From: an uncultured Clostridia bacterium
GTDB taxonomy: Bacteria > Bacillota > Clostridia > Oscillospirales > Acutalibacteraceae
Length of the DNA: 15,314 nucleotides
Direction: 5' to 3'
NCBI GenBank assembly: GCA_946186535.1
Contig: CAMHNT010000017.1
Coordinates: 1 to 15,314, forward strand
The translations under genes were made by a program, and so were the position numbers. Shown here one piece after another: positions 6,741 to 13,434 of the stretch (its first letter is position 1; every line of letters begins with the position of its first letter). The notes under the pieces were generated by a model that saw nothing but the letters and a program-made list of their open reading frames with translations, did not search any database and had not been told where the DNA came from.

Positions 6741-6946
6741 TAGCAGCCGCCTCCCATAAAGTATAAAAATTCAACGCTGTCGCCGTCCTTGAGCAGTGTA
6801 GTTTCAAATGCACCGCTGTCTACGAATTCATCGTTTATTGAAACAGTAACATACATAGGTGTTTCAACATCTTCATCAATAATAAGCTGAGCAACTGTCA
6901 AGCCCTCTTTAACTTCTTTTTTTGTACCTGCTACTGTGATTGTCAT
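6740..6946 (-). CDS. ThiS/MoaD-like sulfur carrier with Cys tail (HcyS-like)
   Basis: A 68-residue beta-grasp protein of ThiS/MoaD type. It has the family features VKEGLTVAQLI near residue 12-22, a conserved-looking VSINDEFV strand, LLKDGDSVEFLYFMGG, and the Gly-rich end. Normal ThiS and MoaD end in Gly-Gly; this one reads GGGC, one Cys beyond the glycines, so it must be trimmed before activation. The JAMM protease two genes downstream would do that. AAAGGAG sits 8 bases before the ATG, and a 30-base gap separates it from the thioredoxin gene upstream. Within an operon holding MetY and a sulfite-reductase-like protein, it most likely carries sulfur as a C-terminal thiocarboxylate for homocysteine synthesis rather than for thiamine. 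The Cys residue in place of other tails is discussed among the findings. Confidence 0.92.
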   Translation of the reverse strand: MTITVAGTKKEVKEGLTVAQLIIDEDVETPMYVTVSINDEFVDSGAFETTLLKDGDSVEFLYFMGGGC

Positions 6947-6976
6947 ATCTATTTCTCCTTTTGTATTATATAGAAA

Positions 6977-7285
6977 TCAGTTTAAAATTTCCTCTATCTC
7001 GGTTTTCTTAACTGCGCCCCTGAGTCTTGCTGCCTCTTCGCCGTTCTTGAAATAGATCAGCGTCGGCGCAGCCTGAACCTCGAATTTTTCGGCAAGCTCG
7101 GAATCAAAGTTGATATTGATCTTCACAAGCTTAAGGCTTTCGCCTCTCTCCTGCTCAAGCTGAGACAAAACAGGTGAAAGTCTTTTGCACGGAACGCAGC
7201 TGTCGGAATAAAAATCCGCCAGAACAGGCAGCTCCGATTTCAAGACCTCTTCATCAAAGGTTTCGGAATTGACTCTGACTGCCAT
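6977..7285 (-). CDS. thioredoxin-family protein
   Basis: A 102-residue thioredoxin with the redox motif C30-V-P-C33 in FYSDSCVPCKRLSP, and the cis-proline loop QAAPTLIYFKNGE. The usual WCGPC is SCVPC here, losing the Trp and Gly, which would change the redox potential or partner. The start is taken at the ATG immediately after the TusA-like stop (one base gap), because the homology begins there; an in-frame start 18 codons earlier would run deep into the TusA gene without a family match. AAGG lies about 12 bases upstream. No signal peptide, so it is cytoplasmic. In this operon it may reduce persulfides or the TusA/E1 disulfides, or donate electrons in sulfur assimilation; this role is inferred from position only. 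Confidence 0.9.
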   Translation of the reverse strand: MAVRVNSETFDEEVLKSELPVLADFYSDSCVPCKRLSPVLSQLEQERGESLKLVKININFDSELAEKFEVQAAPTLIYFKNGEEAARLRGAVKKTEIEEILN

Positions 7286-7286
7286 T

Positions 7287-7532
7287 TTAATCACCGACCT
7301 TCTTAACGATAAGCTCGTATGTTCCGTCACCGTTGTCAAGAAGCTTCAGAATCTGATGACCTTCTTCTTTAATGCTTCTCGGAACGTTCTGAACGGGTTC
7401 GCCGTCGTTGAGCTTTATCGAAAGGATCTGACCGTCGTCAAGCTCCTCAAGTGCAACCTTAGCTTTAACGAAGGTTGTCGGGCAAACCACGTCAGTAATA
7501 TCTACGCTATCATCAATTTTAAAATCACTCAT
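7287..7532 (-). CDS. TusA/SirA-family sulfurtransferase-like protein
   Basis: An 81-residue small protein of the TusA fold, starting MSDFKIDDSVDITDVVCPTTFVK. C17 is the expected persulfide-carrying cysteine. The family's CPxP signature is CPTT here, losing the second proline but keeping the K-x-x-ALEEL helix. The C-terminus has the usual QILSIKLNDGEP and GHQIL segments. The ATG at 7532 is chosen over one nine codons upstream because GGAGG lies 6 bases before it, and it overlaps the end of the reductase gene by 8 bases (ATGAGTGA). TusA proteins accept sulfur from cysteine desulfurases and pass it on as a persulfide; here it probably relays sulfur to the carrier system. The donor is not shown by the sequence. 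Confidence 0.88.
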   Translation of the reverse strand: MSDFKIDDSVDITDVVCPTTFVKAKVALEELDDGQILSIKLNDGEPVQNVPRSIKEEGHQILKLLDNGDGTYELIVKKVGD

Positions 7533-8385
7533 TGTATGCCTCCAGAATTTCTTTTTCAAATATTTCTTTTCCTACTCTGTCGATGGTGAACTTAAAGCGT
7601 TCGCTCGGCTTTGCATTTTTCTCAAAAAACTTTATTGCCGCATCACAGATTCTGAGAAGGGTTTCCTTGTCCTCAACGAAAGGAATAACAGTTTCACCCT
7701 TGTTGATCTGATTTCCGAAAAGGCCGCCGAAAGAAACGATATAGCCGTGAACCGTATCCCATGCCTCCGTAGGACAGGCCTTATAGCAGCGGCCGCAGAA
7801 ATTACACTTTGAATTGTCAACGGAAACTTTTCCGTCAGAAATTGTTATTGCGCCCTGTCTGCAAGCCTTTTCACATACTCCGCATCCGATACAGTCGCTT
7901 TCCTTCCACGAAACCTTGATTCCGCCTTTGATTCCGACGTCGTTCTCCTCGGCTTTCAGACAGTTATTCTGACAGCCCGTAATTCCGAATTTAAACTTAT
8001 GAGGAAGCTCTTTTGCGAAATAACGGTCATCAAGCTCCTTCGCCAGCGCATAAGTGTCAATACAGCCGCTCGGGCATATAGCCTCACCCTGACAGGCCGT
8101 TATGGTACGGACTCTCGGTCCGCATACGCCGGGTTCAACGTCTCCCTTCGCAAGAGCGTTCTTTACGTCATCAATATCATCAACCTTGATGAACGGAATT
8201 TCAACACTCTGACGAGATGTCAGATGAACGTAACCTTCGCCGAATTTGTCAGCAACCTCCGCAATTTTGGAAAGCTGCACGGCGGTAAGATTACCTCCTA
8301 CAACTCTGAGTCTTAACGAAAAATTATTTTTCTGCTTCTGACGCATGAAACCGCCTTTTTTAAGAACCGCATAATTTACAGCCAT
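7525..8385 (-). CDS. siroheme sulfite/nitrite reductase-like protein with two [4Fe-4S] ferredoxin clusters
   Basis: A 286-residue protein with a nitrite/sulfite reductase ferredoxin-like half-domain near the start (HLTSRQSVEIPFI, 54-66). The siroheme/[4Fe-4S] motif follows as C98-x5-C104 and C138-x3-C142 (GCQNNC). A ferredoxin insert then carries two complete cluster motifs: C165, C168, C171, C175 and C194, C197, C200, C204. This layout is that of small anaerobic sulfite reductases (AsrC or Fsr C-terminal type), not the large CysI hemoprotein. It probably reduces sulfite to sulfide for the operon, with electrons arriving through its own clusters from ferredoxin; no flavoprotein subunit is encoded nearby. 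AGGAGG stands 7-8 bases before the ATG. An 81-base gap separates it from metY. Nitrite as substrate cannot be excluded from sequence alone. Confidence 0.9.
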   Translation of the reverse strand: MAVNYAVLKKGGFMRQKQKNNFSLRLRVVGGNLTAVQLSKIAEVADKFGEGYVHLTSRQSVEIPFIKVDDIDDVKNALAKGDVEPGVCGPRVRTITACQGEAICPSGCIDTYALAKELDDRYFAKELPHKFKFGITGCQNNCLKAEENDVGIKGGIKVSWKESDCIGCGVCEKACRQGAITISDGKVSVDNSKCNFCGRCYKACPTEAWDTVHGYIVSFGGLFGNQINKGETVIPFVEDKETLLRICDAAIKFFEKNAKPSERFKFTIDRVGKEIFEKEILEAYNE

Positions 8386-8421
8386 TATAATTCCTCCTGT
8401 TATGCTTTTATGTATTATGAT

Positions 8422-8454
8422 ATCCGGAGTTTCAAGAATAAACTTTTTTCGGAT
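8422..8454 (-). promoter_or_regulatory. imperfect hairpin between metY and the reductase gene
   Basis: Nested arms: outer ATCCG / CGGAT and inner AGTTT / AAACT around a 7-base loop, separated by an A-rich bulge. It has no T-tract, so it is more like an mRNA processing or stability structure than a terminator. It lies in the largest gap of the operon. Confidence 0.35.
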
Positions 8455-8466
8455 AAATCTATAGTA

Positions 8467-9699
8467 TTAATCTATCTTTTCAATTGCATTTCTGAAATCG
8501 TTTATCAGATCGTCAATATCCTCTATTCCGACGCTGATTCTTATCGTATCATCGTATACGCCTGCATCAAGCTTCTGTTCATCGGTGGAATGAGCATATA
8601 TAGTGCTTGCCGGATGAATAACAAGCGTTCTTACGTCACCGATGTTTGTGGCGCTGAGCGGAATTTTCAGATTGTTGATGAGCTTATACGCTCTCTCCTT
8701 GCTTCCTGCTCTTATTGTTATTATAGCTCCGCCTTTGCCTTCAAAATACTTTTTTGAAAGTTCATGATACGGGCTGCTTTCAAGTCCCGGATAATTAACC
8801 TCAATTCCTTCCGCAGACTCAAAAAACTCCGAAAGCTTCAGCGAATTGTAACAGAGACGCTCCATGCGAAGCCCCAATGTTTCGATTCCGATATTGTTGA
8901 GGAAAGCATTCATCGGCGCAAGACAGGCGCCCACATTGCGCCAGATTCCGCCTCTGAGCTTTGAAAGAAAAGCGAACTTTCCGTATTTTGAATATTCTTC
9001 AAACTGAGGATATCTTTCGGAGGTCCATTTAAATTTGCCGCTGTCGACAATAATTCCGCTGATCGCGTTTCCGCCTCCGTTTATGTATTTTGAAGATGAA
9101 TGTATCACGACATCGGCGCCGTGGTCAATAGGATTGATAAGATAAGGAGTCGCAGTCGTGCTGTCGATGAAAAGAGGTATATTGTTTTTATGAGCAAGCT
9201 CGGCAACAGCCTCAATATCAACGATGTCAAGAGCAGGATTTCCTATCAGCTCCGTAAAAATGACCTTTGTTTTCCCGGAAATAAGAGGTTCTACTTCATC
9301 GATCGTAACGTGCTTCACGAATTTCGTTTCGATTCCGAACGATTTCAGATCACCGAAGAGATCTATCGTTCCGCCGAAAAGTCCCGAACCTGCGATAACC
9401 TCGTCGCCCGACTGCAATATATTCAGAAGCGCCATAGTCACAGCCGCCATTCCCGATGAACACGCAACAGCTCCTATTCCGTGCTCCAGATCAGCTATTC
9501 GCTTCTCAAAAGCAGAAACCGTAGGATTTCCGATTCTTGAATAGGCAAATCCCGGTGCTTTGTTATTGAATACTTTTTCAAGCTTTTCCGGTGATTCATG
9601 AGAAAACGCGCTTACCTGAAAAATCGGTGCGGTCGTTTCACCCAAAAAAGATTTACCGTCAAAATTTCCATGAATTAATTCGGTATTAAATTTCAACAT
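8467..9699 (-). CDS. metY: O-acetylhomoserine sulfhydrylase (Cys/Met metabolism PLP enzyme)
   Basis: A 410-residue gamma-family PLP enzyme that replaces the acetyl group of O-acetylhomoserine with sulfur to form homocysteine. Landmarks are TELIHGN at the start, the YSRIGNPT motif (53-60), SSGMAA (81-86) and the PLP lysine K204 in HSSSKYINGGG. The GNP motif at 153-155, D179 (pairs with the PLP pyridine) and the late HPASTIYAHST segment are typical of MetY/CysD rather than MetB/MetC. The ATG at 9699 is chosen because AGGTGG is just before it and homology starts there; an earlier in-frame ATG has no ribosome binding site. It is the first gene of the sulfur operon, behind a strong promoter. In the Wolinella-type route the sulfur donor is a protein thiocarboxylate rather than free sulfide; the neighbours favour that here. 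Confidence 0.93.
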   Translation of the reverse strand: MLKFNTELIHGNFDGKSFLGETTAPIFQVSAFSHESPEKLEKVFNNKAPGFAYSRIGNPTVSAFEKRIADLEHGIGAVACSSGMAAVTMALLNILQSGDEVIAGSGLFGGTIDLFGDLKSFGIETKFVKHVTIDEVEPLISGKTKVIFTELIGNPALDIVDIEAVAELAHKNNIPLFIDSTTATPYLINPIDHGADVVIHSSSKYINGGGNAISGIIVDSGKFKWTSERYPQFEEYSKYGKFAFLSKLRGGIWRNVGACLAPMNAFLNNIGIETLGLRMERLCYNSLKLSEFFESAEGIEVNYPGLESSPYHELSKKYFEGKGGAIITIRAGSKERAYKLINNLKIPLSATNIGDVRTLVIHPASTIYAHSTDEQKLDAGVYDDTIRISVGIEDIDDLINDFRNAIEKID

Positions 9700-9789
9700 T
9701 ACCACCTGTTTCAATATGTAAATAATGAATTCCAATACATAAAATTCATATAAAGCCTATTATATTTATATGTTATTAGCCTCAGATAT

Positions 9790-9818
9790 ATTATAACCTA
9801 CTAAAAACATCAAGTCAA
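9790..9818 (-). promoter_or_regulatory. strong sigma-A promoter of the sulfur operon
   Basis: On the minus strand: -35 TTGACT (9813-9818), a spacer of exactly 17 bases and a perfect -10 TATAAT (9790-9795). The start would be near 9783, giving a leader of about 85 bases before metY. That leader is too short for a T-box and shows no SAM-riboswitch core, so control is more likely by a protein. Confidence 0.85.
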
Positions 9819-9921
9819 TAGATTTTATGACAGAATCCCGACAACAACTCCGAAAAAATTTTAAAATTTTTCATGCTTATGTTTTGTTACGCTGTTTTTC
9901 AGGTTAATAAGACTGATATAC

Positions 9922-9959
9922 AAAAAAACACGTCCGAAAGTTAACCGAACGTGTTTTTT
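9922..9959 (-). terminator. intrinsic terminator of the short-chain dehydrogenase gene
   Basis: On the minus strand, arms CACGTTCG / CGGACGTG (one G-U pair) plus six flanking A-T pairs close a 9-base loop, followed directly by TTTTTTT. It begins about 20 bases after the stop codon of the dehydrogenase gene and separates it from metY. Confidence 0.85.
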
Positions 9960-9981
9960 AATTTTAATGCTGATTATATTG

Positions 9982-10755
9982 TTACATACAAGTATATCCG
10001 CCGTCAACCGGAAGATTTACGCCCGTGATATAAGATGAAGAAGGAGACGCAAGGAAAATCGCAGCCGAATCGAGTTCGCCCTCGTTTCCGTAACGTTCTT
10101 CCGGAATCATAGTTTTCGCATTCTGCTGGAAGAAATCTGAATCAAGCGTTTCACGGGTAAGATCCGTGTAGAAATAACCCGGACAAATCGAATTAACCGT
10201 GATGTTGTATTTTCCCCACTCGGAAGCAAGCGCACGGGTCAGATTTACTACGCCGCCTTTTGCTGCATGATAAGGTGAAGAACCTGCAATCTTATTTCCG
10301 ACAAGACCGTACATAGAGGCGATATTGATGATTCGTCCGTACTTGGCACTGATCATCGCCTTCTTCGCAACCGTACGGGCAACGCGGAATGTACCGAAAA
10401 GATCGATATTCATTTCGTTTTCAAACTGCTCGTCAGTTATATTCTCTGCCGGAGCAACGGCACCTGTTCCGGCATTGTTGATAAGAATGTCCACTCTTCC
10501 GAACTTCTCGAGGACTGCGTCAACCATAGCCTCAACCTGTTCCGTGCTTGTAATATCACAACGGATCGGAAGCGTTTCAACTCCGTAATCATCGGAAATA
10601 TTCTTCGCAACTTCCTCAATCAGATTCTGACGGCGTGCAACTACAACAATATTCGCCCCCTGATTTGCGAGAGCCTTCGCCATCTGAACGCCAAGTCCGC
10701 CTGAACAGCCGGTTACAATTGCAACCTGTCCCTTTAAGTCGAAATAATCCTTCAT
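9982..10755 (-). CDS. SDR-family NAD(P)-dependent oxidoreductase
   Basis: A 257-residue classical short-chain dehydrogenase. It has the dinucleotide-binding motif TGCSGGLG (15-22), NNAG near residue 93, the catalytic Y162-x3-K166 (YHAAK), and ICPGYFYTDL after the active site. The end, ITGVNLPVDGGYTCM, is standard. The pattern is close to gluconate 5-dehydrogenase and 3-oxoacyl-ACP reductase-like members, but the substrate cannot be read from the sequence. The start is placed at MKDYFDLKGQVA, where family homology begins and AAAGGAG lies 11 bases upstream; an in-frame start 29 codons earlier would fall just after the promoter and has no binding site. It is a single-gene unit with its own promoter (10859-10887) and terminator (9922-9959). 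Confidence 0.92.
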   Translation of the reverse strand: MKDYFDLKGQVAIVTGCSGGLGVQMAKALANQGANIVVVARRQNLIEEVAKNISDDYGVETLPIRCDITSTEQVEAMVDAVLEKFGRVDILINNAGTGAVAPAENITDEQFENEMNIDLFGTFRVARTVAKKAMISAKYGRIINIASMYGLVGNKIAGSSPYHAAKGGVVNLTRALASEWGKYNITVNSICPGYFYTDLTRETLDSDFFQQNAKTMIPEERYGNEGELDSAAIFLASPSSSYITGVNLPVDGGYTCM

Positions 10756-10858
10756 TATATAATACGCTCCTTTCTGAAAATAAACATTGCTTACTTTTTT
10801 ATAGCTTAAAGACAAATGAAAAATACAGGAATATTTTCCCATAATTTCCGATGTCTTT

Positions 10859-10887
10859 ATTATAACACATCTGTTAGTGATTTACAA
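10859..10887 (-). promoter_or_regulatory. sigma-A promoter for the SDR gene
   Basis: On the minus strand: -35 TTGTAA (10882-10887), a 17-base spacer and -10 TATAAT (10859-10864) preceded by TGT, an extended -10. The leader is about 97 bases. The remaining spacer (10888-10973), after the small membrane-protein gene, is AT-rich with no clear terminator. Confidence 0.75.
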
Positions 10888-10973
10888 CATATTTTTTTAC
10901 TGCTGAGTATTTTTTTATCGTCTAAATACTATATTTTTTTATTAAATATACGAATCACTGACATAAAACTATA

Positions 10974-11366
10974 TCATGCCGCATTATCCGACCGCTTGAT
11001 AATACAAAAAACAACCGCTGCAATTCCAAGTATTATACCTGTGGCAGGATAAACTATGATGAGTCTGTTGGTTGTTCCGTAAATATCAAGCACACCTTTG
11101 AAGATACAGCCTACTGTGAACGCCGCTATTGAAGAATTCCACAGGCTTACCGCTGTGACAGACGGATGTTTTCTTTTTAAGATCATGACGATGTACGGGA
11201 ACGCACCCATAGCAAGAGGAAACGCAAATGCATATATCATATAATACGAGTATACCTCATGGCTGAAATGCTCATACACTGCACCGAACAATGCTGTAAA
11301 CAACGCCGTTATTATGTGTATTGCGGTATTTTTCAGCAGTTCTTTATCCGATATATACAATATCAC
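10974..11366 (-). CDS. small four-helix membrane protein, unknown function
   Basis: A 130-residue protein that I do not recognise. Four hydrophobic helices are visible, at roughly 14-34, 40-63, 73-95 and 101-123, with short charged loops (KRKHPS after helix 2, IIKRSDNAA at the end). The start is a GTG: AGAGAGGGG lies about 3-5 bases before it, inside the coding end of the upstream glycosidase gene, so the two genes overlap by 23 bases in different frames. That overlap suggests co-translation, and the protein probably works at the same membrane as the glycosidase and the GT2-GtrA enzyme. The layout resembles GtrA-like or other small polytopic proteins but has no diagnostic motif. It is the last gene of the surface operon. 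Confidence 0.75.
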   Translation of the reverse strand: MILYISDKELLKNTAIHIITALFTALFGAVYEHFSHEVYSYYMIYAFAFPLAMGAFPYIVMILKRKHPSVTAVSLWNSSIAAFTVGCIFKGVLDIYGTTNRLIIVYPATGIILGIAAVVFCIIKRSDNAA

Positions 11367-12378
11367 TCACCCCTCTCTCTTTAATCGTGCTGCCGTTTGT
11401 CGTAGGATTGTTTATTATCTGTCCGTTAAAATACATTGCAGACGAACCGCCTCCGTCAAGATTATATGCCGTCTTAGCGCCGAGACTCTGCATAAACTGT
11501 GCCAGCTCATACAACGAAAGTCCCTCGCTTTCATTCGTCCTTCCGTCCGAAACAACGAAAACAAAATGATTGCTGTCAACAAGTCCGACTGCAGTTCTCG
11601 GATTACTCGCCATAGCTTTTCCGACTTCCTCGTCCTGTGAAACAGAAACGTTTCCGTTTTCAACGACTCCCGGACCGAAGCTGAATGCCTGCCAGACTCC
11701 CTGTTCCGCCAGTTCCTCAGCCGTGTAATCCTTCGGATCGACTACTTTCATTGTTCCGTCTGCATATATACAGAGCACGTTGTTGTCACCCGGAATATCA
11801 CGATACAGAATTCCGTTGCGGATAACATACCCTCTCTCCTGTGCGCCGTAGTAGTCGCCGTTCACGGCAAAAATCGCATTGTGCGCTTCGGCGATAGACG
11901 AGGTTTTTGCCGTAACATTTTTCCCGTAGGTATCGTCGGCAAACGCTGTTTTCAGATATTCGGCAGAAGTAAGCATTACATCGGCAACATAAATTTTCGT
12001 GTTGTTCTCGTAATATTCCGTAAGAGTAATACTTATATTGTCGTCACTGTATGAATTGTTTTCGCCAAGTGATGACTCTGAGCTGGAAATATCAGCGTCG
12101 TCATTATTTTCTTCGCCGTAGTATTTCTGCGTGCTTCCATGAGAGTCTGAGCGGCGATGTGCCGAACTCTGTTCATTTGAATCGTCGACACCGGAAATTT
12201 CGGTGTCCACGGATTCCGACTCAACGCTGCTTCCTGAAATATTTTCAAATATTGACGTATTCATCTGAGTTGTATCCGTCTGATATGTATCGCTCAATAC
12301 GAAAGTATCAAGCGTAATGTAAGCGGTAAATGCTGTCAGGGCAAATCCGTAACAAATCGCCCACAGGTATTTTTTCAT
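11344..12378 (-). CDS. membrane-anchored phosphodiester glycosidase (NAGPA domain)
   Basis: A 344-residue surface protein. One N-terminal membrane helix (about 5-28, uncleaved anchor) is followed by a low-complexity Ser/Asp/Glu linker (about 35-108) and a NAGPA (phosphodiester glycosidase) domain from about 112 to the end. Family marks are AVNGDYYG with D175, NPRTAVG, VVSDGR and the hallmark NLDGGGSS with D308. In animals this domain uncovers mannose-6-phosphate; bacterial members are thought to act on sugar-phosphodiester bonds in exopolymers, teichoic-type glycans or wall material. The catalytic domain would sit outside the membrane, spaced off by the linker. The gene overlaps the upstream glycosyltransferase by 4 bases (ATGA), with AAAGGAG 11 bases before the ATG. 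The linker resembles those of the sortase at 13788, hinting at a shared wall environment. The substrate is unknown. Confidence 0.9.
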   Translation of the reverse strand: MKKYLWAICYGFALTAFTAYITLDTFVLSDTYQTDTTQMNTSIFENISGSSVESESVDTEISGVDDSNEQSSAHRRSDSHGSTQKYYGEENNDDADISSSESSLGENNSYSDDNISITLTEYYENNTKIYVADVMLTSAEYLKTAFADDTYGKNVTAKTSSIAEAHNAIFAVNGDYYGAQERGYVIRNGILYRDIPGDNNVLCIYADGTMKVVDPKDYTAEELAEQGVWQAFSFGPGVVENGNVSVSQDEEVGKAMASNPRTAVGLVDSNHFVFVVSDGRTNESEGLSLYELAQFMQSLGAKTAYNLDGGGSSAMYFNGQIINNPTTNGSTIKERGVSDIVYIG

Positions 12379-13412
12379 GCCGATTTATGCTCCTTTCTGA
12401 ATATAAAGCTATGCTGGACGAAATAGCTCAGCGTAAAAAGAAGAGCTTCCGTAAGAATTTTTGCAAGATAGGAATTCATGCCTGCAAATGTCAGCGCTTT
12501 CAGAAGAAATGTGTTACATATCAGAATAACCGCTGCAAGCAAGAAATACTTGGTTGCCGACTGAACAGTTCCGCTCTTCGATCTGAACACCAGCTTTTTG
12601 TTGATCGTGTAGTTTAGAACGGAGCTGAAAACTCTTGCGGAGATATTTGAAAAAACGATCATTCCGGTAAGCGAGGAAAACGAACAGAAAAGAAGATAGT
12701 CAGCCAGAAAGCTCAGAAGAGACGACGCCGAAAATCTGAGAATCTCCCTGTAGATCCGGTAAGAATCCCTGACGGTATTGAAATGGGAAGATGAGTTGTC
12801 GTTAATATAAACTGTTTCTATCCAGACCTCGACTATTCTGATACCGCTTCCCACAGCTTCCATAAGAACATTCATTTCATATTCATATCGACTGCCTTCG
12901 ACCTCAGACATTCTGCCTATAAGTCTGTCGCTGTATGCTCTCAGTCCCGTCTGAGTATCAGAAACGGAACTTCCCGTAGTTAGTCTGTAAACGAATCGGG
13001 TCACAGTATTTCCGATTCGGCTTCTCAGCGGTACATTTCTGTCAAATTTTCTGCTTCCGAGTATAAGCGCTTCGGGATTCTTTTCCGCTGCATCACAGAC
13101 TCTGACAATGTCATTTATTCTGTGCTGGCCGTCCGCATCGACCGTTACTACCGTATACGTAGCATTAAAATTATCTTTAATATAATTCAGCCCTGTTTTG
13201 AGCGCTTCGCCTTTTCCTCGGTTAACCCTGTGAGTTAAAATATCTGCATAGGCTGCCGCACTTTCAAACAAAGAATCAAACTCGCTTCCGCTGCCGTCAT
13301 TAACAACAACTACCAAAAAATCATGCTCTCTGAGTTTTTGGATAATATCCGTCATTTCCTTATCCGGTTTATACGCAGGTATCAAAGCAATTTTCTTTAA
13401 GCCTTCATTCAT
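12375..13412 (-). CDS. GT2 glycosyltransferase fused to GtrA-like membrane domain
   Basis: A 345-residue fusion. Residues 6-220 form a DPM1-like family 2 glycosyltransferase: IPAYKP, VVNDGSG (36-42), NRGKGEAL and the DxD motif D92-A-D94 in VDADGQH. They also hold the DTQTGLRAY motif and an ExE region, which in relatives transfers a sugar from a nucleotide donor to polyprenyl phosphate. From about 228 to 342 four hydrophobic helices match the GtrA family, small flippase-like proteins linked to moving polyprenyl-phosphate sugars. One protein could thus both make and help flip the lipid-linked sugar. The ATG at 13412 is chosen because GGAGG lies 8 bases upstream; a GTG three codons earlier is part of that site. 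It is followed by the NAGPA gene with a 4-base overlap. The sugar and final acceptor are unknown; wall polymer or surface-protein glycosylation is likely. Confidence 0.9.
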   Translation of the reverse strand: MNEGLKKIALIPAYKPDKEMTDIIQKLREHDFLVVVVNDGSGSEFDSLFESAAAYADILTHRVNRGKGEALKTGLNYIKDNFNATYTVVTVDADGQHRINDIVRVCDAAEKNPEALILGSRKFDRNVPLRSRIGNTVTRFVYRLTTGSSVSDTQTGLRAYSDRLIGRMSEVEGSRYEYEMNVLMEAVGSGIRIVEVWIETVYINDNSSSHFNTVRDSYRIYREILRFSASSLLSFLADYLLFCSFSSLTGMIVFSNISARVFSSVLNYTINKKLVFRSKSGTVQSATKYFLLAAVILICNTFLLKALTFAGMNSYLAKILTEALLFTLSYFVQHSFIFRKEHKSA

Positions 13413-13434
13413 GACCGTCACCTCCGAAATATAA

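Noticed and set aside
5931..6946. Thiamine (ThiS-ThiF) or molybdopterin (MoaD-MoeB) synthesis
   Set aside because: No thiG, thiH, thiE, moaA-E or other cofactor genes are present, and the neighbours (metY, siroheme reductase, JAMM protease) fit homocysteine synthesis better.
7286..7339. Longer thioredoxin with 18 extra N-terminal residues
   Set aside because: The extra segment lies inside the TusA-like gene in another frame, has no family match, and the ATG at 7285 directly follows the TusA stop.
9700..9900. SAM riboswitch or T-box before metY
   Set aside because: No conserved aptamer core or T-box sequence could be read on the minus strand and the predicted leader is only about 85 bases.
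10756..10842. Longer SDR protein with a 29-residue N-terminal extension
   Set aside because: The extension has no ribosome binding site, begins about where transcription starts and does not match the family, whose homology starts at MKDYFDLKGQ.
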